From NCBI GenBank assembly GCA_008125075.1, contig VLTH01000001.1, positions 484,407-548,406 of the forward strand: a DNA stretch of 64,000 nt. Reading direction: 5' to 3'. Below, in pieces: positions 16,528 through 25,228 of the stretch. Positions within the stretch are counted from its first letter, which is position 1; each line of letters opens with the position of its first letter. This DNA is from Acetivibrio alkalicellulosi. Lineage in GTDB: Bacteria > Bacillota > Clostridia > Acetivibrionales > Acetivibrionaceae. The notes beneath the pieces are model-generated. The model searched no databases. It was not told where the DNA came from and saw only the letters and a program-made list of their open reading frames with translations. A program made the translations under genes and the position numbers.

Positions 16528-18339
16528 GTGAACGATGTGGAAAAGAAAATAAAAAAACTAGAAGATCAGAACAGAATGTTTCAAATGATACTAGAAGCAA
16601 TTCCAATAAATTTGTTTGTAAAGGACATTGATTGTAAATATCAGATTACAAGTAAGGTTTGTGACATGTTAAATTGTGTGGAAAGAGGAGGGCTTAAAGG
16701 AAAAACTGATTTTGATCTTCAAAAATCAAAAGAAATTGCACAGAGTTTCTTTGACGACGATAAGAAGATTATGGAATCAAAAAAAGGAAGCCGAATGATT
16801 TCGCCTACATTATGTGGAAATAAGGTTAAGTACTATGATATTTACAAAGAACCATTAATAGGAGATAAAGGTAGTGTAGAAGGAATATTAGGGCTTGTTA
16901 TTGCGCCTGCTGAAATGAGTACAGATGAAGAAACTGGTGAAGTAGAAGAAAAAGTTGATGGCTATTATGGACTAAAATGCTTGATGTTTGATTATGACAT
17001 TAATACTGGTAATGCTATCATATTAAAAAAATTAGATGATTTTGACATAGACAACGAGAAAAACAAATCTTTTGAAGAAGTGTTGATAAATAGTGGCAGT
17101 ATAAAAAACGAAGCAAAAAAAGCTATTACTAAGGTATTTGAAAGGATTAAGAGCAACGAGACAGAGGCGATGCTTATTCTTGATATAAAAGATAACTCAG
17201 GAACCTGGCACTCAGCAATGATGAATTTGACAAGAATTAGAAATAGTAAAATAAATGAAAACCGTGCTATTGGTATTCTCTCTTACCTAAACAGCGAAGA
17301 AGAGAAATCAGAGGAATTGATGATTTCGGTAAGTGATATGAAAAGAAAACTATATCAAATAATAGCTCAGGAGTATAATGCAGTAATATATATAAGTAGA
17401 AAAAATCAGATGTATAGCTGTATTGGCAAGACTATAGGCAAAATGAAGAGCACTGGAAGTATTGAGGAATTAAAAAACTCTTTTGAAAAATATATTTATG
17501 AGGATGATAAAAGTATATATTTAGACACTGTTTTCTCAAAAAGTGAACAGTGTAGTGATGGACATCATTCATTTGAAATAAGATTTCAAAATGATCAGGG
17601 AAAATACAGATGGTATGAGTCAAGTGTATATTATGTAGACAGTGTTGATGGTATAAATAAAGATATTATATTAACATTTTATGATACTGATGAAATTGTA
17701 AGAATGAAAAGACAGCAGGAAATTCGAAATATTAATAATCGATTTATAGAAGTGCTGAGTTCAGTAGTAGAGTCAAGAGATGTTGAATCAGGGAACCATA
17801 TTCAAAGGATAAAAAATATAACCAGAGTTCTTTTGACAGCAATTATGCAAAATTATCCCGAATATGGATTAAATGAAGAAAAAATTGAAATAATGGCTTC
17901 TGCATCAACAATGCATGATATCGGGAAAATAGCAATTCCAGACAAAATTTTATTGAAGCCTGGAAGGCTTACGGCAGAAGAGTTTGAGATTATGAAGGAG
18001 CATACTGTCCGTGGCTGTAACATTATAAACTGTGCATCAGCAATTCAGGATGAAGAATACTATAAGTATTGCTATGACATATGCAGACATCATCATGAGA
18101 GATATGATGGGAAAGGTTATCCAGATGGTCTTATGGGGGATGGTATATCAATTCAGGCACAGGCTGTATCTGTTGCCGATGTATATGATGCACTGATTAG
18201 TAAGAGATGCTATAAAGATGCATATGAAGAGCAAAAAGTATTCAACATGATTCTAAATGGTGAATGCGGTGTTTTCAATCCTAAGTTGATGAATAGTTTA
18301 GAAAAAGTGCGTATGAAATTAAAAAGCTTTTATATATAA
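16528..18339 (+). CDS. PAS and HD-GYP domain protein, probable c-di-GMP phosphodiesterase
   Basis: About 603 residues, no transmembrane helices, so cytoplasmic. A PAS domain spans about 13-120 (LFVKDIDCKYQI...), a middle region may include a second PAS-like sensor (about 285-395), and an HD-GYP domain spans about 405-600. The HD-GYP residues are intact: HDIGK at 463, HHHERYDGKGYPDGL from 521, plus the upstream SGNHIQRI. HD-GYP enzymes hydrolyse c-di-GMP. GTG start with AAGGAGAG eight bases upstream. Monocistronic between the sugar importer and a RelA-like gene. The PAS ligand is unknown. Confidence 0.92.
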   Translation: MNDVEKKIKKLEDQNRMFQMILEAIPINLFVKDIDCKYQITSKVCDMLNCVERGGLKGKTDFDLQKSKEIAQSFFDDDKKIMESKKGSRMISPTLCGNKVKYYDIYKEPLIGDKGSVEGILGLVIAPAEMSTDEETGEVEEKVDGYYGLKCLMFDYDINTGNAIILKKLDDFDIDNEKNKSFEEVLINSGSIKNEAKKAITKVFERIKSNETEAMLILDIKDNSGTWHSAMMNLTRIRNSKINENRAIGILSYLNSEEEKSEELMISVSDMKRKLYQIIAQEYNAVIYISRKNQMYSCIGKTIGKMKSTGSIEELKNSFEKYIYEDDKSIYLDTVFSKSEQCSDGHHSFEIRFQNDQGKYRWYESSVYYVDSVDGINKDIILTFYDTDEIVRMKRQQEIRNINNRFIEVLSSVVESRDVESGNHIQRIKNITRVLLTAIMQNYPEYGLNEEKIEIMASASTMHDIGKIAIPDKILLKPGRLTAEEFEIMKEHTVRGCNIINCASAIQDEEYYKYCYDICRHHHERYDGKGYPDGLMGDGISIQAQAVSVADVYDALISKRCYKDAYEEQKVFNMILNGECGVFNPKLMNSLEKVRMKLKSFYI

Positions 18340-18342
18340 AAG

Positions 18343-18412
18343 AGTGCATATTTTTCTTCATGTACCTATTATAAAGCGGATGCATATTTTTTTCTTCACA
18401 TTTATTATATAC
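18343..18412 (+). repeat. Family A hairpin, doubled short form
   Basis: Two successive half-elements, GAGTGCATATTTTTCTTCAT and GATGCATATTTTTTTCTTCA, the second ending in CATTTATTATATACACCC. Only the conserved-loop part of family A is present. Confidence 0.6.
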
Positions 18413-18433
18413 ACCCGTATAAAGCAAATTTTC

Positions 18434-18462
18434 TTGAAAAAAATAATATTTGTTTATATAAT
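18434..18462 (+). promoter_or_regulatory. Promoter of the RelA/SpoT-like gene
   Basis: TTGAAA (18434-18439), a 17-base spacer and consensus TATAAT (18457-18462), about 50 bases before the start codon. Confidence 0.65.
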
Positions 18463-18519
18463 GTTCATAATTATCATTTATAATTAAAGAATAATATAAA
18501 TAAGAGGGATGGGCGTAAA

Positions 18520-19902
18520 ATGTATAAAAAAGGGGATAAATTGAATTTATTTCAGTTAATTGATGATACTTGTGCAAAATTGAAAGAAGACAAGCTTTTA
18601 TATATAGACGCAATTTCTGATATAACTCAAAAGATTGAAAGTGTTTTAAATGAGAATGATGGTGTTATGGACATTAATGCTAGAATCAAGTCTCCATTTA
18701 GTTTAAAGGAAAAAATTATTAGAAAAAAGATATATCATCAATATACTACTGCTGAGGATATTCTTAATAATCTTTCTGACGTAATAGGTATAAGGATAGA
18801 TTGTCGATTTCTTGATAATGAGCATAAGATTTATGATGCTTTAAAAAATCACTTTTATATAAAAAATGATCAAGGCTATTATCACGATCTAAATAATCCT
18901 AATATATCTCTTGATTTAGGTAGTAATCAACCTCAAATACAAAAGAATGGTTATGAGGTATATAAAATAGATGGACATTGTTTTGTTGGTGGGAAAAAAA
19001 TCAATTTCGAATTGCAGATAAAATCACTAGTAAATGATTTTTGGTCAGAAATTGAGCATAAGGTTGTATATAAAAATAATATATATATACCTAATCACGG
19101 ATATATTGAGGAAATGTTGACGGCAATTAGAGGTAATTTAATTGGTATAGACAAAATGCTTAAATTGGTAAATGATGAAATACAAGAAACAACAAATCAT
19201 AAAAGGGAAAATCTCATTGATATTAATTCAGCTATTACAAAGCTTATTAGTGACACTTTTGTGGCAAAGATGAGTGAATCTATTGGATTTACAGTTGATT
19301 TTAAAGCAATATGCAATCTTATAGGAAAATATATACTAAACAAATATAAAGATTTGCCTGTGAGAACGGCTCACAATACATTTCTTGATCTTGTTGACAG
19401 ATTTAACGAAATATATCATAGAAAGATTAGTTGGGAAAATAAGATGTATTTAGAAAAAGAATATGTGGACGAGGATCCTTTTTGTCAAATATTTGGTAAT
19501 AAACTTCTTTCTATAATGAATTCAGATTTTGAGTGGCATTTATTCTTTTTAATACTCTTTCAAATTGAATCAGATAACAACAATTTAGAAAGCTTTAGAG
19601 AGTTTATGAATACTATGAGAAACAGCTATTCAGATAAAAGCTTGTATAATAGATTATTTGTTGTTTACGATGAGTATACTGCTGATAAAATTCATGAAAA
19701 GCTTATAACTTTTTTGGCACATGCTTTATCGGAAGATGCAGATGTTAATATAATAGACAGCGAAAGTGACCAGTGGACAAAATTAATTGATGGGGTTATT
19801 CAATATGTTATTAATAATTTTAGTACTTATGATGAGTTTGAAAATAATTTAGATACAGTATACAATTTGTTTTTGCAAAAAAAGTCCATAAAGAGGATGT
19901 GA
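18520..19902 (+). CDS. RelA/SpoT-type nucleotidyltransferase-domain protein with long C-terminal extension
   Basis: About 460 residues, cytoplasmic. Residues 50-190 match the alarmone-synthetase fold: ARIKSPFSLKEKIIRKK (ATP-binding basic motif), LSDVIGIRID (catalytic Asp region) and NFELQIKSLVNDFWSEIEH followed by KVVYK (general-base Glu164 and the WaxIEHxxxYK motif). The G-loop normally reading GYRSYH is replaced by NGYEVYKIDGHCF, so acceptor binding may differ. No HD hydrolase, TGS or ACT domain. The C-terminal 270 residues are helical and unrecognised, far longer than RelQ/RelP small synthetases. Candidates are an unusual (p)ppGpp synthetase or a toxSAS-like enzyme; neither is proven. Own promoter; no antitoxin-sized gene adjoins it. 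Confidence 0.75.
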   Translation: MYKKGDKLNLFQLIDDTCAKLKEDKLLYIDAISDITQKIESVLNENDGVMDINARIKSPFSLKEKIIRKKIYHQYTTAEDILNNLSDVIGIRIDCRFLDNEHKIYDALKNHFYIKNDQGYYHDLNNPNISLDLGSNQPQIQKNGYEVYKIDGHCFVGGKKINFELQIKSLVNDFWSEIEHKVVYKNNIYIPNHGYIEEMLTAIRGNLIGIDKMLKLVNDEIQETTNHKRENLIDINSAITKLISDTFVAKMSESIGFTVDFKAICNLIGKYILNKYKDLPVRTAHNTFLDLVDRFNEIYHRKISWENKMYLEKEYVDEDPFCQIFGNKLLSIMNSDFEWHLFFLILFQIESDNNNLESFREFMNTMRNSYSDKSLYNRLFVVYDEYTADKIHEKLITFLAHALSEDADVNIIDSESDQWTKLIDGVIQYVINNFSTYDEFENNLDTVYNLFLQKKSIKRM

Positions 19903-19953
19903 AATAACTCCTAAGGAATATTTTCAATAAGGTTTATTTCTCTTAAAATTTTG

Positions 19954-19973
19954 GGTGGAGAAGAATCTCCACC
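19954..19973 (+). terminator. Hairpin after the RelA/SpoT-like gene
   Basis: GGTGGAGA-AGAA-TCTCCACC, a perfect 8-bp stem about 50 bases past the stop codon, without a strong U-tract. Confidence 0.5.
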
Positions 19974-20103
19974 TCATCTCAATTAGGTTCTTATATACCT
20001 CCTAAATAACTAATGGTGTTGTTAGCAAAACCAATTAACCAAAAGCACGAAGGTAAATATTAACATTATAGTGCAGAAATTATAAAAAAAAAATTTATTG
20101 TTT

Positions 20104-20132
20104 TTGAAAAAATAATATTAATTTGGTATAAT
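20104..20132 (+). promoter_or_regulatory. Promoter of the GH8 cellulase gene
   Basis: TTGAAA (20104-20109), 17-base spacer, TATAAT (20127-20132). This leaves an mRNA leader of roughly 315 bases that contains the family B motif at 20284-20340. Confidence 0.65.
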
Positions 20133-20283
20133 AAATATGATATTTATTTTTTTAAGTTGTATTGCTATTTTTAAGGGGGAATATAAAATAATAGAAGCTT
20201 AATTAACAAGATAACAGTATAGTATTTTTTAAATGATTCAAACAAATTCTAATATATTATCTTATTCGTCTTAATAGTTCTAT

Positions 20284-20340
20284 TTTGAAGATACTTTTCA
20301 TCTTATGTTGGTGAGCTTTATTCTCATGAATGTCTAATTG
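20284..20340 (+). repeat. Family B motif in the GH8 leader
   Basis: TTTGAAGATACTTTTCATCT, TATGTTGGTGAGCTTTATTC and TCATGAATGTCTAATTG. A small stem TGAG/CTCA closes the CTTTATT loop; in the copy at 22773 the equivalent arms are TAAT/ATTA. Related copies stand upstream of the M14 peptidase, chemoreceptor, HD-GYP and DapL genes. Confidence 0.5.
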
Positions 20341-20453
20341 TATAACAAGTTAATCATATTATAAGAATTCGGCTTACTATTTTGGTATGTGTTTTATCAT
20401 ATATTAAATTGTAAGAAGAACATATAAATTATTTTTTTAAGGAGGAAGGAAAA

Positions 20454-22496
20454 GTGATACAAAAATTAAAAAAGACAGGTGTTTTCTTATTAGTCCTGTC
20501 AGTGCTAATGACATCATTGTTGACGCTAAATTTAAACTTACCAGTTGAGGTAAGTGCTTCATCATCAAGTTTTCCTTATAATGCAACTTATTCACATGGC
20601 TTTAGTTCTTTAGCTGACAATCAGGCAGCTGCTAATGCAATGCTTTTAGCAGAGTGGGAAGATTGGAAAAGTACTTATGCTACATCAAGTGGTGCAGGAG
20701 GTTTTAGAAGAGTACAAAGAGATGCTGGCTCAGATTTTGATACTGTATCAGAAGGTATGGGATATGGTATGATTCTTGCAGTATATTTTGATGATCAACC
20801 TTTGTTTGATGACTTTTTTAGCTATGTTAAGTTGTATTATAATTCAAACGGACTTATGGGATGGATTATTGACAGAGATGGAAATATAATTACATCTAGA
20901 GGTGGAAGAGATGCTGCTTCAGATGCAGACCAAGACATTGCTATAGCTTTGGTATTTGCTCATAGTAAGTGGGGAACAACAGGAAGACACAATTATAGAA
21001 ATGAGGCTTTAACTCTAATAAACAACCTATATGATTATTGTGTAGAGCCAAATACATATGTATTCAAGCCAGGTGATACATGGGGTGGATCATCAGTAAC
21101 CAATCCATCATATTATGCACCTTCATGGTATAAGGTATTTGCCCAGTTTACAGGTGATGATAGATGGAACAGAGTTGCTGATAAGTGCTATGAGATAGTT
21201 GATAACATAAATAGACTTAATTCAGGAACAGGTCTTGTACCTGACTGGTGTAGAGCAGATGGAACAAGATCAGGCTCAATGGGATATGATTACTCTTATG
21301 ATGCAGCTCGTTATCCATGGAGAACAGCTTTAGACTATTCTTGGTTTGGTGATGCAAGAGCTAAGGCAAGTTGTGATATTATAACTGCTTTCTTTAGAAG
21401 AGAGGGTGCAGCTGCTATAGTTGATGGATACACAATTCAGGGAACTAAGACAGGACAGTATCATAATGCAACCTTTATAGGGCCAATTGCATCAGGTTCT
21501 ATGACTGGTTTAGACCTTAGTTTTGCAAAAGAGCTTTACAATGAAACAGTAGCAGTAAAAGATTCTGGAACATATCATTACTATGGAAATAGTGTGAGAC
21601 TGTTGACATTATTGCATTTAACAGGTAATTTCCCTAACCTTTACACTTCGGGTGGGCCAGTTGCAACACCACGTCCAACACCTCCACCACAAGAACCAGG
21701 AGAGCTTATTGTAGACCATTTCGAAGGTCCTTTTAGCTGGATAACTTATGATGGATTAGGTGCATCAGTTTCTGCATCAACTGCACCAGGAAATGGTGGA
21801 GGAAATGGTATGGAAGTAACTTATTCAGGATCTGCATCTGGATACTGGGGAGTTTTAAAGTCAATGGTGGGTGTAGATATCGTAGGAGCCCAAAGGGTTT
21901 CATTTGATATTAGAGGAACAGGTAATGAAGTAAGATTTATGCTTGTTGAAGCTGGCACAGTAGCTGGTGAAGATGGAGAACAATGGGCATATACAGTAAG
22001 ACCTGGCAACCAATGGACTACTATTGATATACCTCTTAGTCAATTAGCAAAAAGACCAGACTGGCAGCCGCCTGCTGCAGATGGTAATAACAGATTGGAT
22101 TTAGATAAAATTATATCTATACATTTTTCAGGTATGAATGCAAATGCAGGGTCGTTTGTTGTTGATAATATTAAATTTACTGGCTTGCCAGTTACAGTGA
22201 CACCACCACCGCCGACTACACCACCGACTACACCACCGACTACACCACCAACTACACCACCAACTACACCTACACCAAACATACTATATGGAGATATAAA
22301 TGGTGATGGTAGGATTGACTCTACAGACTATGCTTTAATAAGAAGACACATCTTAGAAATAACTGTAATGTCTAAGGGGAGCGAAAGTTATAGAAGAGCT
22401 GACGTTGATGGAAATGGAGTTGTAGATTCAACTGATGTTATACTTTTAAGAAGGTATCTATTAGAGATAATAGATAGATTTCCAGCACAGGGTTAA
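20454..22496 (+). CDS. Cellulosomal GH8 endoglucanase (CelA-like) with carbohydrate-binding-like domain and type I dockerin
   Basis: About 680 residues, secreted: a signal peptide ends near residue 35. The GH8 catalytic domain (about 40-395) has the proton donor Glu100 in TVSEGMGYGM, the SDADQDIAIAL motif (157-165) and the base Asp283 in SYDAARYPWR. A Pro-rich linker leads to a beta-sandwich region (about 418-580, CBM11-like in pattern), a repeated TTPP linker and a C-terminal dockerin with two Ca-binding repeats (DINGDGRIDSTD, DVDGNGVVDSTD). It hydrolyses beta-1,4-glucans. Relative to classical CelA (catalytic domain plus dockerin) it has an extra internal domain. GTG start with AAGGAGG. Monocistronic with a strong terminator. 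Confidence 0.95.
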   Translation: MIQKLKKTGVFLLVLSVLMTSLLTLNLNLPVEVSASSSSFPYNATYSHGFSSLADNQAAANAMLLAEWEDWKSTYATSSGAGGFRRVQRDAGSDFDTVSEGMGYGMILAVYFDDQPLFDDFFSYVKLYYNSNGLMGWIIDRDGNIITSRGGRDAASDADQDIAIALVFAHSKWGTTGRHNYRNEALTLINNLYDYCVEPNTYVFKPGDTWGGSSVTNPSYYAPSWYKVFAQFTGDDRWNRVADKCYEIVDNINRLNSGTGLVPDWCRADGTRSGSMGYDYSYDAARYPWRTALDYSWFGDARAKASCDIITAFFRREGAAAIVDGYTIQGTKTGQYHNATFIGPIASGSMTGLDLSFAKELYNETVAVKDSGTYHYYGNSVRLLTLLHLTGNFPNLYTSGGPVATPRPTPPPQEPGELIVDHFEGPFSWITYDGLGASVSASTAPGNGGGNGMEVTYSGSASGYWGVLKSMVGVDIVGAQRVSFDIRGTGNEVRFMLVEAGTVAGEDGEQWAYTVRPGNQWTTIDIPLSQLAKRPDWQPPAADGNNRLDLDKIISIHFSGMNANAGSFVVDNIKFTGLPVTVTPPPPTTPPTTPPTTPPTTPPTTPTPNILYGDINGDGRIDSTDYALIRRHILEITVMSKGSESYRRADVDGNGVVDSTDVILLRRYLLEIIDRFPAQG

Positions 22497-22522
22497 TTTA
22501 GAAGAACATAATTCTTTTTAGA

Positions 22523-22557
22523 AGGAGCTGGTACACTTTTATGTGCCAGCTCCTTTA
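22523..22557 (+). terminator. Intrinsic terminator of the GH8 gene
   Basis: GGAGCTGGTACA / TGTGCCAGCTCC, a 12-bp stem with a six-base loop and following T-rich stretch. Confidence 0.85.
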
Positions 22558-22701
22558 TTAAACATTTTTTACATGCACCCCGCCTATTAAATCAAAAGGT
22601 GATATTTTATAGGCCAATAAAGGAGGAGTTATTCAAATTTGTGTAGAAATATATATTAGGTCAAGTTTTAACTATATTCTGACAATACTTTTTGGAATAT
22701 A

Positions 22702-22830
22702 ACCTTTGATTTTATGTACGTGCAATTTGTTTGCTATCGCAAACTGCACACGGGAAGAGACATTTATTCACACTATACTTTCATCTTATGTTGGTAATCT
22801 TTATGCTCATTAATGACTAATTATATTATC
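22702..22830 (+). repeat. Family B long intergenic motif (copy upstream of the M14 peptidase)
   Basis: ACCTTTGATTTTATG, GCAATTTGTTTGC, GCACACGGGAAGAGACATTT (then ATTCAC), followed by TATACTTTCATCTTATGTTG and GTAATCTTTATGCTCATTAA. The most complete copy, containing both halves; the 16114 and 46311 copies share the first half and 20284 and 33038 the second. Confidence 0.5.
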
Positions 22831-22899
22831 ATGATGTAACCATTCGTATTCTTTTTTCATATAATTAAATAATCTTTAAGTTTTATTGGAGGGAACAGT

Positions 22900-24462
22900 G
22901 TGAATATTAAAAAAATATTTATATTCATTCTAGTTGCACTTATTTTAGTCTTTAACTTATCTATTATAGAATGTTTTTCGGCAGATATTGAGGTTAATAT
23001 TTATGTTTGTGAGAATAAAGTCTATGTTAACAATGAAAAGTTTAATAATATAGACGTAATTACAATTGATGGCAGAGTTTTTATGCCTATTATAGAAACT
23101 GTTGTAATTTTAGGAGGAACTGTTGATAGAATAATTAACAATGAGAGATTTAATATAAGCTTTAAAGCAAAAAAGGCTATAATTTGGGTAGGAGAAAAAT
23201 ATTCTTTAGTAGATAGAAATCTAATAATGACTTGTTCTCCGCCCATTCTAATAAATGATAAAGCATATATATCATTAAGACACTTAGGAGAACTCTTTGG
23301 TTATTTTATACATTGGGATGATATGAACAAAAAGTCCATAATAACAAATAAAAGCGACTATAAAATTAAGAAGCCCTGTCTTTTTGTAGATACTTCTTCA
23401 ACATACACATTAGAAAAAATGTACTCTGATATAGAAAAGATTGTTTCAAACTATCCTAGGCTTTTGAAGTTAGAGAATATAGGTTATTCAGTAGATGGAT
23501 TACCAATTAAGGCAATAAGATTAGGACTTCCCAATAATGAGTCTAAGCCAAATATTTTGCTAATGGGGGGGATACATGCAAGAGAAAACTTTTCGGTAAT
23601 GATAGTTATGAAGCAGCTAGATGTTATATTATATAATTATTATACAACTGAATATTTTGGTAATTATAATCTGAGATATATTCTAGATAATGTAAATATA
23701 TACTTTGTTCCAAGCCTTAATCCAGATGGAATGAATATTATTCATAATGGTTTAAGTGCATCAAAAAATCATGAAAATTTAAAAAGAATGAGAAATATAG
23801 CTGGTGATTATAGATGGTGGAAAGCCAATGCTAATGGTGTAGATTTAAATAGAAATTTTGATGATGGCAATTGGAATAAACCCAATTCTGCAACAATGGT
23901 AAATGTACCTGCATCTGAGGGATTTAAAGGATATTTGCCAAATAGTGAACCTGAAACTAAAGCTATTCAAAAATACTGTAGAGAAAAGAATTTCCTATTA
24001 GCCTTTTCTTATCATACCTCAGGTGAAGTGTTTTTTTGGGCAGATGCTGATACTCACCACAATTTTGAGGGAATTGATATAGGAATTATAAATAGGTTGC
24101 ATAAGCTTTCAGGCTATACGATAATGCCAGTTTCAAGGAATCCAAGTGTTTTTGGAAGAGGATTTGAGAATTGGTTTAAGAAAGAGTTTAATAGATTTGC
24201 TGTGTGTGTTGAATTGTCTCCTGTGTCAAAAAAACAATTTGTTCAGCATCCAGATAATATGTTTGATCAATTGGTCTGGCAGAAAGCAAAATATCTTGGA
24301 ATACAATTGGCAGTTGAAGCTATTAATTTACAGTACTACGATGTTTATCAAAATGATAGTTTCTTAAAGACATTTTATTCAAAAGAAAAAGCAATAGAAT
24401 TTGCAAAGTTATGGAAAAACTCCGTAGTTAAGAAAAATGGTAGCATAATATGGGAAGGTTAA
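22900..24462 (+). CDS. Secreted M14 zinc carboxypeptidase with copper-amine-oxidase-like N-terminal domain
   Basis: About 520 residues. A signal peptide (1-28) is followed by a copper-amine-oxidase-N-like domain (about 35-150), a common clostridial surface module. The M14 domain (about 165-490) has GGIHARENFS with Zn ligands His and Glu, NPDGMN, VDLNRNFDD with the substrate-binding Asn-Arg, AFSYHTSGE with the third Zn His, and CVELSP with the catalytic Glu. All catalytic residues are present. It probably trims peptides or cell-wall peptide stems outside the cell. GTG start with GGAGGG. Its TAA stop overlaps the stop of the convergent gene. Confidence 0.9.
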   Translation: MNIKKIFIFILVALILVFNLSIIECFSADIEVNIYVCENKVYVNNEKFNNIDVITIDGRVFMPIIETVVILGGTVDRIINNERFNISFKAKKAIIWVGEKYSLVDRNLIMTCSPPILINDKAYISLRHLGELFGYFIHWDDMNKKSIITNKSDYKIKKPCLFVDTSSTYTLEKMYSDIEKIVSNYPRLLKLENIGYSVDGLPIKAIRLGLPNNESKPNILLMGGIHARENFSVMIVMKQLDVILYNYYTTEYFGNYNLRYILDNVNIYFVPSLNPDGMNIIHNGLSASKNHENLKRMRNIAGDYRWWKANANGVDLNRNFDDGNWNKPNSATMVNVPASEGFKGYLPNSEPETKAIQKYCREKNFLLAFSYHTSGEVFFWADADTHHNFEGIDIGIINRLHKLSGYTIMPVSRNPSVFGRGFENWFKKEFNRFAVCVELSPVSKKQFVQHPDNMFDQLVWQKAKYLGIQLAVEAINLQYYDVYQNDSFLKTFYSKEKAIEFAKLWKNSVVKKNGSIIWEG

Positions 24463-25025
24463 TGTTTTGTTTTCTCTTCTTGTGAAGTATCCTCGGATTT
24501 ACTTTTTCCATATCCAAACAGTAGTTTTTTAAAGCGTTTAAAACGAATATAGCTTCCCCCTTTTGTAAGGGACATTTCGGCCATTCTTACTAGTTTCATA
24601 AACGTATTTCCAAAGCGGCCAAATCTTGCAAGCCTAGATACTCTTATGAGCCTAAAGAGTCTTGCTATTCTAAAGAAACGAAAAGCTATATCAAGAGGAA
24701 TAATTGAAATCATTTCAATCCAGGTTGCTTTAACAAAAGATAAGTTAGAACCTTTCCATCTTTTATATCTAAAAAAAAGATCCAGTGCAAAAATACCACA
24801 AACGACAAAATCAAAAATCTCAACAAATTGACTGAAAACAAGGTTATCAATTAAAAATGTATCTGCAAGAGCAAGACCTAAAACAAGTAAAACCAGTATA
24901 ATCATAACAGTTTCGACTTTTTCCTGAAGAGTTTTAGTATGAATAAGCATATCAAAAAGTGTTGTGAATATTTTAATAAATTTTTTTATTGTTTTGAAAG
25001 CTTTTTTCTTTAAGGATTGAAACAA
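24459..25025 (-). CDS. Stand-alone voltage-sensor-like membrane protein (ion-transport family, no pore)
   Basis: About 188 residues with four hydrophobic segments arranged like S1-S4 of voltage-gated channels. S1 is about 38-59 and S2 about 66-85, ending ALDLFFRYKRW. S3 carries WIEMISIIPLD, and S4 (FRFFRIARLFRLIRVSRLAR) has arginines about every third residue. Nothing resembling S5-P-loop-S6 follows; the tail is basic and charged. It could be a voltage-sensor-only protein or a subunit for another channel. TTG start at 25025 with GGGAG at close spacing. Its stop overlaps that of the M14 gene by four bases. Confidence 0.78.
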   Translation of the reverse strand: MFQSLKKKAFKTIKKFIKIFTTLFDMLIHTKTLQEKVETVMIILVLLVLGLALADTFLIDNLVFSQFVEIFDFVVCGIFALDLFFRYKRWKGSNLSFVKATWIEMISIIPLDIAFRFFRIARLFRLIRVSRLARFGRFGNTFMKLVRMAEMSLTKGGSYIRFKRFKKLLFGYGKSKSEDTSQEEKTKH

Positions 25026-25127
25026 GAAGCTCCCACCTCTTTGATTTTTAAGTAGTTGTTTTTAAACCTAAAGTATGTTATAAAGATTAACACACCAATA
25101 GTTTAAAGTCAATAGAGGATGTTTAAA

Positions 25128-25169
25128 AGGGTGCATGTTATATTTGAACACCTTTATTAAATGCACCCA
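25128..25169 (+). repeat. GGGTGCAT/ATGCACCC hairpin (family A related)
   Basis: GGGTGCAT (25129-25136) pairs with ATGCACCC (25161-25168) across a 24-base loop. Stem sequence is that of family A, but the loop is diverged. Confidence 0.5.
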
Positions 25170-25193
25170 CTACTAATACTAATAATTTAGGTA

Positions 25194-25222
25194 TTGACAA
25201 CTGGCTAATAATAGGTTATCAT
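25194..25222 (+). promoter_or_regulatory. Promoter of the leuA T-box leader
   Basis: Consensus TTGACA (25194-25199), 17-base spacer, TATCAT (25217-25222); start near 25229. Confidence 0.75.
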
Positions 25223-25228
25223 TTAAAT

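Noticed and set aside
20133..20453. c-di-GMP riboswitch in the GH8 leader
   Set aside because: No GEMM-I or GEMM-II core blocks; only the family B motif is seen.
22040..22282. Minus-strand frame rich in Gly/Val opposite the GH8 linker
   Set aside because: Mirror of the TTPP linker codons; no ribosome site.
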